A stretch of 44,658 nt of DNA from Rhizobium alarense. GTDB lineage: Bacteria; Pseudomonadota; Alphaproteobacteria; Rhizobiales; Rhizobiaceae. The translations under genes and the position numbers were made by a program. This document shows, piece after piece, positions 34,261 to 43,054 of this stretch. Position 1 is the first letter of the stretch. The number at the start of each line of letters is the position of its first letter. The stretch covers positions 1 to 44,658 of the forward strand of contig NZ_JAKGBU010000040.1 of assembly GCF_021555155.1 (NCBI RefSeq), in the 5' to 3' direction. The notes beneath the pieces are model-generated. The model ran no database searches, was not told the origin of the DNA, and worked only from the letters and a program-made list of their open reading frames with translations.

Positions 34261-35106
34261 ATGCCCGCCGTGCGCGAAAACATCCGCGATTTCCTGCGCC
34301 GGGAACCGGCCACGATCCTCGTCGAGGTGACCGGTGCCGCGGGCTCCACGCCACGCGACACGGATGCCTGGATGCTCGTCTCGGTGACGGCGATCTTCGC
34401 GACGATCGGCGGCGGGCAGCTCGAATATATGGCGATCGATGAGGCGCGCCGCGCGTTGCGCTCCGGCCGTGACCCCGAACCGATGTCGGTGCCGCTCGGT
34501 CCCGAGATCGGCCAGTGCTGCGGCGGCCGCGTCGGCCTCGCCTTCACGCCGGTGACGCCGGCCCTTGCCGACGACCTCATCGCGCGCAGCGACCGGGACA
34601 CGGCGGCGCGGCCGCATGTCTACATCTTCGGGGCCGGCCATGTCGGCGATGCGCTCGCTATGGCGCTGTCGCTCGCGCCTCTGCGCGTCATCCTCGTCGA
34701 CACGCGCGAGGCGGAACTCGTCGCCTCCGCCGTGCCGGATGTCGAGACCTGCCTGACGGCCATGCCGGAAGCCGTGGTGCGCGACGCGCCCGCCGGCAGC
34801 AGCTTCGTCATCCTCACCCACGACCACGCGCTGGATTTCCTGATCGCCGCCGAGGCGCTACGTCGCACGGATGCCGCCTATGTCGGCATGATCGGCTCGA
34901 AGACGAAGCGCGCCACCTTCCGCAACTGGCTCGTGCGAGAAGTCAACCGCCCGGACCTCTTCGACCGCCTCGTCTGCCCGATTGGCGGCACGGCCCTGAA
35001 GGACAAGCGCCCGCCGGTGATCGCCACACTTGCGGCCGCCGAAATCATGACGGCGGCGCTGAGCTGGACGAGGACGGCGACAGCGCTTGCACCACTGGCG
35101 CGCTAG
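34261..35106 (+). CDS. xdhC: Xanthine dehydrogenase accessory protein XdhC
   Basis: A 281-residue XdhC/CoxI-family protein that binds the molybdenum cofactor, promotes its sulfuration and hands it to XdhB; it is not part of the final enzyme. The CoxI part has GAAGSTPRDTDAWMLV and GGGQLEYMAIDEARR at the N-terminus; the Rossmann-like part has YIFGAGHVGDAL, VGMIGSKTKRATF and CPIGG. It ends the uraH-xdhABC operon, and its TAG overlaps the TAG of the convergent LysR gene by 3 bases (CTAG palindrome at 35103-35106). Confidence 0.93.
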   Translation: MPAVRENIRDFLRREPATILVEVTGAAGSTPRDTDAWMLVSVTAIFATIGGGQLEYMAIDEARRALRSGRDPEPMSVPLGPEIGQCCGGRVGLAFTPVTPALADDLIARSDRDTAARPHVYIFGAGHVGDALAMALSLAPLRVILVDTREAELVASAVPDVETCLTAMPEAVVRDAPAGSSFVILTHDHALDFLIAAEALRRTDAAYVGMIGSKTKRATFRNWLVREVNRPDLFDRLVCPIGGTALKDKRPPVIATLAAAEIMTAALSWTRTATALAPLAR

Positions 35107-36137
35107 AATTCGATCTTTCGGCCAGAGAAATCGGCGCGCTCGGGCGTAAAATCATCATCGAACCGGCTGTCCGGATCACTGAGCGCTTTCATCAGGCTCT
35201 TTGACTTCGGCTCGCCGGCCTTCCCCTCCAGCATCCTGCCGATCAGCCGCTGGCAGCGTTCGGCCATGAAGTCGATCATCAGGCGGACTTTGGGGTCCTG
35301 GAAGCGCTTGTGCGGATAGATCGCGGCGAGCTGCACCGGGGCGGGCGGCGTGTCCATGAGGATTTCCACCAGCGATCCGTCGCTCAGATGCGCCTTCACC
35401 TCGAAGAGCGGCTTGTTGATGATGCCCCGGCCCTCGAGCGCCCATTGGGTCAGCACGTCGCCGTCGTCGCTGTCATAGGGGCCGGCGATCTCGAACTTGC
35501 GCACGCCTTCAGCGGTTTGCAGCGTCCAGTAATATTCCTTGGACCCCGGATAGCGCAGCAGCAGACAGTCGTGCTTGTCCTCGATCAGCGCATCGGCCGT
35601 CGCCGGAATGCCGCGCCCGTCGAGATAGGCCGGCGCCGCGCAGAGGACGCGCTCGCAATTGAGGATGCCGCGCATGCGCAGGTTCGAATCCTCCAGCACG
35701 CCGAGCTTGAAGGCGACATCGACGCCCTCGCTGAGGATATCGACATTGTGGTCGGAGAGCCGGAGCCGCACCTCGATGTCGGGATATTTGTCGTGGAATT
35801 CCGGAATGCCCGAAGCGATCAGCCGCCGGCCGATGCCGAGCGGCGCGGTGATGCGGAGCGAGCCCTTCGGGTTGCGCGAGAGGTCCGCGATGGCCCCCTC
35901 CGCCTCGTTCACCGCCTCAATGATCTTGACCGCACCATCGTAGAACACCCGCCCGTGTTCGGTCGGCGAGAGCTTGCGGGTCGTGCGGTTGAAGAGCCTG
36001 ACGCCCAGATGCCGCTCCAGTTCCTTGATGCGGTTGCTGGCGACAGCAGGCGTCACGCGCTGGTCGCGCCCGGCGGCAGAAAGGGTGCCGAGTTCGACCA
36101 CACGAACGAAGACGCGGACATTATCGAGATAGGACAT
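35103..36137 (-). CDS. LysR-family regulator of the purine genes
   Basis: A 344-residue LysR regulator, longer than the usual 300 owing to a C-terminal tail of about 40 charged residues. The N-terminal winged helix is MSYLDNVRVFVRVVELGTLS with RIKELERHLGVRLFNRTTR; the effector domain follows from about residue 90. The subgroup looks like the CrgA/YhjC-type set, many of which act as repressors or activators of nearby catabolic genes. The gene lies inside the purine block, convergent with xdhC and divergent from puuD. A purine such as urate or xanthine is the likely effector by context. Confidence 0.88.
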   Translation of the reverse strand: MSYLDNVRVFVRVVELGTLSAAGRDQRVTPAVASNRIKELERHLGVRLFNRTTRKLSPTEHGRVFYDGAVKIIEAVNEAEGAIADLSRNPKGSLRITAPLGIGRRLIASGIPEFHDKYPDIEVRLRLSDHNVDILSEGVDVAFKLGVLEDSNLRMRGILNCERVLCAAPAYLDGRGIPATADALIEDKHDCLLLRYPGSKEYYWTLQTAEGVRKFEIAGPYDSDDGDVLTQWALEGRGIINKPLFEVKAHLSDGSLVEILMDTPPAPVQLAAIYPHKRFQDPKVRLMIDFMAERCQRLIGRMLEGKAGEPKSKSLMKALSDPDSRFDDDFTPERADFSGRKIEF

Positions 36138-36218
36138 GGTTCTTTCTACCACAGGCGCCGGCTGACCACAGCGGGGCTGATCTTATAGTTTTTTTTGAAA
36201 GTGTTGAGGATTATCGGG

Positions 36219-36234
36219 GATTTTCGCGAAAATC
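36219..36234. promoter_or_regulatory. Perfect 16-bp palindrome upstream of puuD
   Basis: GATTTTCGCGAAAATC is a perfect palindrome in the 136-base gap between the LysR gene and puuD. It is 40 bases before the puuD start and contains TTTTCGCGAAAA, a T-N-A type inverted repeat like those bound by LysR proteins. An A/T-rich TTATAGTTTTTTTT run lies just upstream at 36183-36196. Confidence 0.6.
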
Positions 36235-36250
36235 GCGCGATGGCACAACG

Positions 36251-36267
36251 CTCCCGAATAGCGGGAG
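36251..36267 (+). promoter_or_regulatory. Leader hairpin overlapping the puuD ribosome site
   Basis: CTCCCG (36251-36256) pairs with CGGGAG (36262-36267) around a 5-base loop. The right arm is the puuD Shine-Dalgarno region (GGGAGG, 36263-36268), 5 bases before the ATG at 36274, so the fold would hide it. Confidence 0.45.
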
Positions 36268-36273
36268 GCTTCT

Positions 36274-37515
36274 ATGTACGACTATGCCATCGCCTGGGAC
36301 TGGCTGACCTTTGCCGTGCGCTGGCTGCACGTGATCACCGGCATCGCCTGGATCGGCTCGTCCTTCTACTTCGTCGCACTCGACCTCGGCCTGAAGAAAC
36401 ATCCCGACCTGCCGCCGGGCGCGCATGGCGAGGAGTGGCAGGTGCATGGCGGCGGCTTCTACCACATCCAGAAATACCTGGTGGCGCCGGCCAACATGCC
36501 GGAACACCTCGTCTGGTTCAAATGGGAGAGCTACGTCACCTGGCTTTCCGGCTTCGGCATGCTCTGTCTCGTTTACTATGCCGGCGCCGACCTTTATCTC
36601 ATCGATCCGAACGTGCTGGATGTTTCGAAGCCGGTGGCGATCGGCATTTCGCTGGCGTCCATCGCACTCGGCTGGATCTTCTACGACCTGCTCTGCAAGT
36701 CGCCGGTCGGCAATGACAACACGCGGCTGATGGCCATCCTCTATTTCATCCTCGTTGCCGTGGCCTGGGGTTATACGCAGCTCTTCACCGGCCGCGCGGC
36801 GCTGCTCCATCTCGGTGCCTTCACCGCGACGATCATGTCGGCCAACGTCTTCTTCATCATCATTCCGAACCAGAAGATCGTCGTCGCCGACCTCATCGCC
36901 GGCCGCACGCCGGATACCAAATACGGCAAGATCGCCAAGCAGCGCTCGACGCACAACAACTACCTGACGCTGCCGGTTCTCTTCCTGATGCTGTCGAACC
37001 ACTATCCATTGGCCTTCGCCACGGAGTTCAACTGGATCATCGCCTCGCTCGTCTTCCTGATGGGCGTCACGATCCGGCACTATTTCAACACCCGCCACGC
37101 CAATGCCGGCAACCCGACCTGGACCTGGCTCGTCACCGCCATCCTCTTCGTCATCATCATGTGGCTTTCGACCGTGCCCAAGGTGCTGACCGGCGAGACG
37201 GAAGAGGCGAGGGTGCCGGAGGCCCACCAATCCTTCGTCACGGCGGACGCCTTCCCGCAGGTGCGCGACACCGTGCTCGGCCGCTGCACCATGTGCCACG
37301 CGAAGGAACCCGGCTGGGAGGGCATCGCCGTGCCGCCGAAAGGGGTGGTGCTGGAAACGGACGGCGAGATCGCCGCCCATGCGCGCGAGATCTATCTCCA
37401 GGCCGGACGCAGCCACGCCATGCCGCCGGCCAATGTCACCCGGATTTCCGAGGACGAGCGGCGCCTGCTCGTCGCCTGGTATGAAACCGCCGTCAAGGGA
37501 GGAGAAACCCGATGA
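36274..37515 (+). CDS. puuD: Membrane urate hydroxylase PuuD with C-terminal cytochrome c
   Basis: A 413-residue integral membrane protein of the PuuD family, which oxidises urate to 5-hydroxyisourate and passes electrons through a C-terminal cytochrome c domain instead of making hydrogen peroxide. About eight hydrophobic segments fill residues 10-300, including WDWLTFAVRWLHVITGIAWIG at the start with a conserved histidine. The heme motif is CTMCH (residues 338-342) with a likely axial methionine in HAMPP (about 383). No UricaseII-type or FAD-type urate oxidase is present elsewhere in the window, so this supplies the missing step between xanthine dehydrogenase and UraH. The stop overlaps the guaD start by 4 bases. 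Confidence 0.92.
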   Translation: MYDYAIAWDWLTFAVRWLHVITGIAWIGSSFYFVALDLGLKKHPDLPPGAHGEEWQVHGGGFYHIQKYLVAPANMPEHLVWFKWESYVTWLSGFGMLCLVYYAGADLYLIDPNVLDVSKPVAIGISLASIALGWIFYDLLCKSPVGNDNTRLMAILYFILVAVAWGYTQLFTGRAALLHLGAFTATIMSANVFFIIIPNQKIVVADLIAGRTPDTKYGKIAKQRSTHNNYLTLPVLFLMLSNHYPLAFATEFNWIIASLVFLMGVTIRHYFNTRHANAGNPTWTWLVTAILFVIIMWLSTVPKVLTGETEEARVPEAHQSFVTADAFPQVRDTVLGRCTMCHAKEPGWEGIAVPPKGVVLETDGEIAAHAREIYLQAGRSHAMPPANVTRISEDERRLLVAWYETAVKGGETR

Positions 37516-38858
37516 GCGACCTTCTGATCCGCGGCCGCGTGCTGACTTTCGTCGCCGAGCCGCAGGGCATCGACGACAGCGTGGCCTATCGTTATGTCGA
37601 GGACGGCGCCGTGCTGGTGCGCGACGGCAAGGTGGTGGAAACCGGCGCCTATGCGGACGTGCGCAAGCTCGCGGGCGCCGGCCTGTGCGTCGCCGATCAC
37701 CGGCCGAACCTTGTGCTGCCCGGCTTCATCGACACGCACCTGCATTTCCCGCAGACGCAGGCGATCGCCTCTTACGGCGCCCAGCTTCTCGAATGGCTGA
37801 ACACCTACATCTTCGTCGAGGAGCAGAAGTTCGCCCGCCCTGAGCACGCCGCCTTCATCGCCGGCCGCTTCATGGACGAGCTTCTGTCGAACGGCACGAC
37901 GACGGCCGCCGCCTATTGCTCGGTGCATCCGGAAAGCGTCGACGCCTATTTCACGGCGGCCGAGCAACGCGGCATGCGCATGATCGGCGGCAAGGTGATG
38001 ATGGACCGCAATGCCCCGGACGCGCTGCGCGACACGCCGCAACAGGGCTATGACGAGACGAAGCGGCTGATCGAAAAATGGCACGGCCGTGGCCGGGCGC
38101 ACTACGCGATCAGCCCGCGCTTCGCCATCACCTCGACGCCGGAGCAGATGGCGATGAGCCAGGCGCTCGTCGCCGAACATCCCGACTGCTACGTCCAGAC
38201 GCATCTCTCCGAAAACCGCGATGAGATCGCCTATGCGACCTCGCTTTATCCGGAGGCGAAGGACTATACGGACATCTATGCCCGCTACGGCCTGCTGACG
38301 GAGAAGACGCTGCTCGGCCACTGCATCTATCTCGACGATCGGGAAGTGTCCGTGCTGGCCGAGACCGGCGCCGTCGGCGTCTTCTGCCCGACCTCCAACC
38401 TCTTCCTCGGCTCCGGCCTCTTTGACCGCGACCGCCTCGACCGGCTCGGCGCACGCTGGTCTGTGGCGACCGATGTCGGCGCCGGCACCAGCTTCTCGAT
38501 GCTCGAAACCATGGACGAGGCCTACAAGGTGCTGCACCTGCAGGGCCAGCGCCTGACGCCGTTCAACTCCTTCTATCGCATGACGCTCGGCAATGCCCGC
38601 GCGCTCGGTCTGGAAAAGCAGATCGGCTCGCTCCATGCGGGCGCCGACGCGGATATCGTCATTCTCGATTCCTCAGGCAAGTCGGCGATGGAACTGCGCA
38701 TGCGCACGGCGAATTCGCTGGCGGAGGAGCTCTTCATCCTCCAGACGATGGGCGACGACCGCTGCGTCGCGGAAGTCTATGTCGCCGGTCGGGCTATGAA
38801 AAGCGGAGCGTCAGATTCGCCGGCGAGCGCGGCGAAGCACGACCTCGAGCCGGCGTAA
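37512..38858 (+). CDS. guaD: Guanine deaminase
   Basis: A 448-residue amidohydrolase-superfamily enzyme that turns guanine into xanthine and ammonia. Zinc ligands are visible: GFIDTHLHFPQTQ (first HxH, about residue 77), QTHLSENRDE (about 236), LGHCIYL (about 272) and VATDVGAGTSFSM (the active-site Asp, about 320). The GTSFSM segment and the QTQ after HLHF are characteristic of guanine deaminases against other members of the superfamily. It is coupled to puuD by a 4-base overlap and feeds xanthine to XdhAB. Confidence 0.93.
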   Translation: MSDLLIRGRVLTFVAEPQGIDDSVAYRYVEDGAVLVRDGKVVETGAYADVRKLAGAGLCVADHRPNLVLPGFIDTHLHFPQTQAIASYGAQLLEWLNTYIFVEEQKFARPEHAAFIAGRFMDELLSNGTTTAAAYCSVHPESVDAYFTAAEQRGMRMIGGKVMMDRNAPDALRDTPQQGYDETKRLIEKWHGRGRAHYAISPRFAITSTPEQMAMSQALVAEHPDCYVQTHLSENRDEIAYATSLYPEAKDYTDIYARYGLLTEKTLLGHCIYLDDREVSVLAETGAVGVFCPTSNLFLGSGLFDRDRLDRLGARWSVATDVGAGTSFSMLETMDEAYKVLHLQGQRLTPFNSFYRMTLGNARALGLEKQIGSLHAGADADIVILDSSGKSAMELRMRTANSLAEELFILQTMGDDRCVAEVYVAGRAMKSGASDSPASAAKHDLEPA

Positions 38859-38870
38859 GCGCTTCCTTTG

Positions 38871-38909
38871 GAGCCGGACTGAGGCAAACCGGCGCCAGGC
38901 AACCGGCTC
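38871..38909. terminator. Hairpin between guaD and the cyclase gene
   Basis: GAGCCGG (38871-38877) and CCGGCTC (38903-38909) can pair across a 25-base loop, in the short gap between convergent genes. There is no U-tract, so terminator function is only suggested by position. Confidence 0.35.
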
Positions 38910-38914
38910 TCTGC

Positions 38915-40139
38915 TCACCCGAGCTCAAGCGCCGGGTCGAAGGTGAAGAGCTCCTGCGCCCTCGCAAAGCCGCGAAGCGCATAGCGGCCGAGCGACACGA
39001 GATGCGCCTGCTCCTCGACGGAGCACGCTTCGAGGAAATCACGCGACATCAGCGTGTTCCTTTCCACCGAGTTGCAGAGCGAGGCGATCCGGCTCACCAT
39101 GTTCACCGCCGGGCCGACGACCGTGAAATCCAGCCGGTTGCGGCTGCCGATGTTGCCATAGAAGACCTCGCCGATGTGAAGGCCGAGATAGACCTCCGTC
39201 GTCGGTTCGCCGCGCTCCAGCCTGCGGGCGTTGAGTCCGACAAGGTCGGTCCGCATCTGGCGACTGGCATCGAGTGCTGCCTGTGCGGCGGCGCCCGGTC
39301 CTGCCTCGTCCGCGTTGAAAATGGCGAGCACGCCGTCGCCCATCAGCTTCAGCACACTGCCGCCGTTGGCGTGGATCGCCTCGATGATGAGACCGGCATA
39401 ATCGTTGAGGAAGGGGATGATCTGGTCCGGATCGGACCGGTCGGAGATGCCGGTGAAGTTGCGCAGATCGGAAAACCACAGCACGGCGTCGATCCGCTCG
39501 GCGGTGCCGCGCGTGATGCGGCCGCTCACCACCCTCTGTCCGGCATCCCGCCCGAGATAGACGTCTGCAAGGGTGCTGATGATGTGCTTGCAGGATGCCG
39601 TCTTGACCGCGAGGGCGACCGTGGGGAGCAGCACCCGGAGTGCGACGAGATCCTCCGTGCCGAATCCCTCGGGCTTGCGGGTCATCCATTCGCCGTAGAC
39701 GGCGTCCATCGCGCCGACGCGGCCGCGTTCGCCGAAATGCTGTATCGTTGCCAGGTAATCCGTGTGGGCCAAGGGACTTCAACCTTTCCAGCCGGCTAAT
39801 ATCCAGCGCCGCCTCTTTCGCGAGGGGTCGGCGGACCTCTTCAGCGTCGTCGGTCAGCATCCGAAAGAAGATGGAGTTTTCCCAGTCGGTGCGCGCCTCT
39901 CCCTCGTCGGTGGATTCGTAGACGAAGTTGGTCTTCAGCGTTTCCACGCTGTCCCATTGCAGGGCGCGGCCTTCGAAATCCGGATGCAGCGTGTCGATCA
40001 GCACGAGGACACGCGAGAGCGCCAGCCCGGCGGCATTGCAACGTTCGCAGAATCCGTTGAGCAGGACACCTTCTTCGGTTCCCTCGATGCCCTGGCGCGA
40101 GAGCCAGTGCAGGATGTCATTCAAGTCCTCGGGAGCCAT
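38915..40139 (-). pseudogene. Class III adenylate/guanylate cyclase, split by a one-base frameshift
   Basis: Two halves of one protein lie in different frames. The first runs from the ATG at 40139 (AGAAGG site upstream) through a helical N-terminal domain to LERLKSLG at about 39768; the frame then continues as low-complexity arginine-rich sequence. The second is in frame from HTDYLATIQHFGER (about 39768) to the stop at 38915, with a full cyclase domain: VLWFSDLRNFTGISD (metal Asp), LKLMGDGVLAIF and VVGPAVNMVSRI. Its frame has a TGA at 39779-39781, so the shift lies between about 39762 and 39779. Removing one base from the GGG run at 39766-39768 restores a 407-residue cyclase. Either the gene is inactive, or the base is a sequencing error, or a TTG at 39772 starts a shorter cyclase. 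Confidence 0.8.
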
Positions 40140-40440
40140 GCGCGCGACCTTCTTGCCAGCCCCGACATTAGGACGAAAACCGGTATTCGCCCATCCCCGA
40201 ACAATCTGTGTGCGGCATCGCTTGTCCACCGCGCGAAAATGAACCGGAAAGAAAGGCGGTGTCTGGCGAGTGAGAAAATAAGCAATTGGAATATATGAGT
40301 TTTATTGAAGGGGAACGCGATTCCGGGACGCGCATGTATCGCCGGCCGGCTCCCTCTGGAAAGGCGGCGTTAACCTTTATTTTCTATTCACGGGGGCAGG
40401 GGCGTTCGCCCCCGTCAGTACTCCAAGCGTGCAGGTTCCC
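40140..40440. promoter_or_regulatory. Cyclase/ftsK divergent intergenic region
   Basis: A 301-base gap with promoters expected in both directions. Its centre (about 40275-40310) is A/T-rich. A GANTC site (GATTC, 40319-40323), the CcrM methylation sequence of alphaproteobacteria, lies upstream of ftsK, and a TTAACC half-site resembling part of the CtrA motif is at about 40370-40375. A hairpin, ACGGGGGC (40390-40397) with GCCCCCGT (40408-40415), sits in the ftsK leader. No gene was seen in it. Confidence 0.4.
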
Positions 40441-43029
40441 ATGCGTCTTTCCCGAACCAATGTGAGCAATTCCAGCGGCCGCGATGTCGAGCGACGCGAC
40501 GCGGGGGATGAGGACAGGCAGGGCGCCTATGCGGCCGGGGCGACCGACGGCGATCTCGTGCAGCTTCCCGAGTGGCAACGTGCCTTCGTGCTCGGTCCGA
40601 ACGTGCGCTTCACCCGGACGCCGGAAAGCGCCTATGCCAAACGGCAAACGGCGCAGGGTGCAGTCGAGGCCCATACTCCCGTTTCTGCGGATGATATGCG
40701 GCCGCAGGTCGAGGAGGCAGCCATCGAGTCCGAGCCTGTTGCCATCCCAATTCCGCAGCACCAGGACGTGTCGCAGGCATCCGTCGACGTGACGTCAGGG
40801 GAAACGGCGGACAACACACCGCTGTCGCTCTACCTGCGTCTGAAAAGGGAAATGAACGCCGCGAGCAGAGCCGCCTTGCAGCAGGCAGCGCCACCGCCTG
40901 CGCCGCGCCGGGAGACGAATTCGGCTGCTGTTTCCCGGCTGGCTGCGGGCAACCCGGCAACGACGCCACGGTCGCTGCAACCGACCGTTCCGGTTGCGCA
41001 TGCCAGCCAGGCCGCATGGCCGGAGGCGAGGGCCCTCGACCTGCCGGTTTCGGATTTCATTTTCTGGGAAACGATGCCCTTCGCGGCCGCTCCCGCGCCA
41101 CTGCCGCCGGCGCGCCGAAAGCCGGTTCCTGCATTCGAGGCTGAACCGGGATCCGTGACGGCGTTCTATCGGGAGGTGGACTGCGGTCAACCCGCGCCGC
41201 ATCCCCTGCCGTATCCGAACAAGGACCGGACGCCTCCCGGTGCGGTGGCCCATGATCGTGCGATTGCCCTTGCACAGACGGCGGCTGAGACGTTTCTGCG
41301 GGAACCGGCCGCGCGACCGCTGCCGATGGCGGCCGCAAAGCCTCCAGCGCCGATCGCGCGCGCGACAGCGGTAACCGAAGCGCGACCTGCGGCCGCAGAA
41401 GTCGTGCAAGCCGCACCCGTACTTGCGGCTACGCCGGTACGCGAGCGCGCGCCCGTCGTGACGGCGGAGGTCGAATATGAATTCCCGCCGGTCGCGCTGC
41501 TGCAGATGCCGGCAGGGCAGACGACGCACACGATGACGGCAGAGGCGCTCGAACAGAGCGCGGGCCTGCTGGAAAGCATCCTGGAAGATTTCGGCGTGAA
41601 GGGCGAGATCATCGATGTCAGACCCGGCCCTGTCGTGACGCTTTACGAATTCGAGCCGGCGCCGGGTGTCAAATCCTCGCGCGTCATCGGTCTTTCCGAC
41701 GATATCGCCAGGTCCATGTCGGCGCTCTCGGCCCGCGTTGCCGTCGTGCCCGGCCGCAATGTCATCGGCATCGAATTGCCGAACGCAGTTCGCGAGACGG
41801 TCTTCTTCCGCGAACTCATCGAATGCGAAAGCTACTGGGAAACGAAGTTCAAGCTCGCGGTCTGCCTCGGCAAGACGATCGGCGGCGAGCCGGTGATCGC
41901 CGAACTCGCCAAGATGCCGCACCTGCTGGTTGCCGGCACCACCGGCTCGGGCAAGTCGGTCGCGATCAACACCTTCATCCTCTCGCTGCTCTACCGCCTG
42001 CGGCCGGAAGAGTGCCGGCTGATCATGGTTGATCCGAAGATGCTGGAACTCTCCGTCTACGACGGCATCCCGCATCTTTTGACCCCCGTCGTCACCGATC
42101 CCAAAAAGGCGGTCATGGCGCTGAAATGGGCGGTGCGCGAGATGGAGGACCGCTATCGCAAGATGTCGCGCCTCGGCGTGCGCAACATCGACGGCTTCAA
42201 CGCCCGCGCCGCCTCGGCCCGCGCCAAGGGCGAGACGGTGATGTGCGACATCCAGAAGGGTTTCGACCGCTCCACCGGCGAACCCTTCTACGAACAGGAG
42301 GAGATGGACCTCACGCCGATGCCCTATATCGTCGTCATCGTCGACGAGATGGCCGACCTGATGATGGTGGCGGGCAAGGAGATCGAAGGCGCCATCCAGA
42401 GGCTCGCCCAGATGGCGCGGGCCGCCGGCATCCACCTCATCATGGCGACCCAGCGTCCGTCGGTCGATGTCATCACCGGCACGATCAAGGCGAACTTCCC
42501 GACCCGCATCTCCTTCCAGGTGACCTCGAAGATCGACAGCCGCACGATCCTCGGCGAACAGGGTGCGGAACACCTGCTCGGCCAGGGCGATATGCTGCAC
42601 ATGGTCGGCGGCGGGCGCATCTCGCGCGTCCATGGCCCCTTCGTCTCCGACGAGGAGGTCGAGGCGGTCGTCGCGCATCTGAAGGCGCAGGGCCGTCCGG
42701 AGTATCTCGGAACGGTGACCGAGGATGCCGACGAGGAGGATGCGGAGGAGGCCGAGGACACGGCGGTCTTCGACAAGTCGTCGATGGGCGAGGAGGAGGG
42801 CGACGACCTCTACGACAAAGCCGTGAAGGTTGTCATGCGCGACAAGAAGTGCTCGACATCCTATATCCAGCGGCGCCTGTCGGTCGGCTACAACCGTGCG
42901 GCGTCCCTCGTCGAACGCATGGAGAAGGAAGGTCTCGTCGGGCCGGCGAACCATGTCGGCAAGCGGGAAATCCTCTCCGGCAATCGCGATCGTGACCCGG
43001 TCGAGGCAGCCTTCGGCGACGAAGACTGA
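40441..43029 (+). CDS. ftsK: Soluble FtsK-type DNA translocase without membrane domain
   Basis: An 862-residue FtsK/SpoIIIE protein from the ATG at 40441; a GTG 4 codons earlier is possible. Residues 1 to about 360 are a Pro/Ala-rich, low-complexity region with no membrane helix, unlike classical FtsK with four. The motor follows: alpha domain (about 375-480; [20 protein letters not shown]), Walker [10 protein letters not shown] (about 500), Walker [12 protein letters not shown] (about 635) and [20 protein letters not shown]. After an acidic linker, the winged-helix gamma domain (about 795-855; [24 protein letters not shown]) should read KOPS-like sequences and contact XerCD. The motor is intact. 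It is probably a second FtsK paralogue; the absence of membrane helices leaves its septal targeting open. Confidence 0.9.
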   Translation: MRLSRTNVSNSSGRDVERRDAGDEDRQGAYAAGATDGDLVQLPEWQRAFVLGPNVRFTRTPESAYAKRQTAQGAVEAHTPVSADDMRPQVEEAAIESEPVAIPIPQHQDVSQASVDVTSGETADNTPLSLYLRLKREMNAASRAALQQAAPPPAPRRETNSAAVSRLAAGNPATTPRSLQPTVPVAHASQAAWPEARALDLPVSDFIFWETMPFAAAPAPLPPARRKPVPAFEAEPGSVTAFYREVDCGQPAPHPLPYPNKDRTPPGAVAHDRAIALAQTAAETFLREPAARPLPMAAAKPPAPIARATAVTEARPAAAEVVQAAPVLAATPVRERAPVVTAEVEYEFPPVALLQMPAGQTTHTMTAEALEQSAGLLESILEDFGVKGEIIDVRPGPVVTLYEFEPAPGVKSSRVIGLSDDIARSMSALSARVAVVPGRNVIGIELPNAVRETVFFRELIECESYWETKFKLAVCLGKTIGGEPVIAELAKMPHLLVAGTTGSGKSVAINTFILSLLYRLRPEECRLIMVDPKMLELSVYDGIPHLLTPVVTDPKKAVMALKWAVREMEDRYRKMSRLGVRNIDGFNARAASARAKGETVMCDIQKGFDRSTGEPFYEQEEMDLTPMPYIVVIVDEMADLMMVAGKEIEGAIQRLAQMARAAGIHLIMATQRPSVDVITGTIKANFPTRISFQVTSKIDSRTILGEQGAEHLLGQGDMLHMVGGGRISRVHGPFVSDEEVEAVVAHLKAQGRPEYLGTVTEDADEEDAEEAEDTAVFDKSSMGEEEGDDLYDKAVKVVMRDKKCSTSYIQRRLSVGYNRAASLVERMEKEGLVGPANHVGKREILSGNRDRDPVEAAFGDED

Positions 43030-43054
43030 GCCGGAGAGGGGCGGTCGATTTCGA

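Noticed and set aside
31818-34601. A 927-codon minus-strand open frame opposite xdhB
   Set aside because: The sense strand encodes a complete XdhB with all catalytic motifs; the antisense product resembles nothing and has no ribosome site.
38915-40139. Programmed ribosomal frameshifting in the cyclase gene
   Set aside because: The junction has no obvious slippery heptamer or stimulatory structure, and cyclases of this type are normally single-frame. A mutation or read error is simpler.
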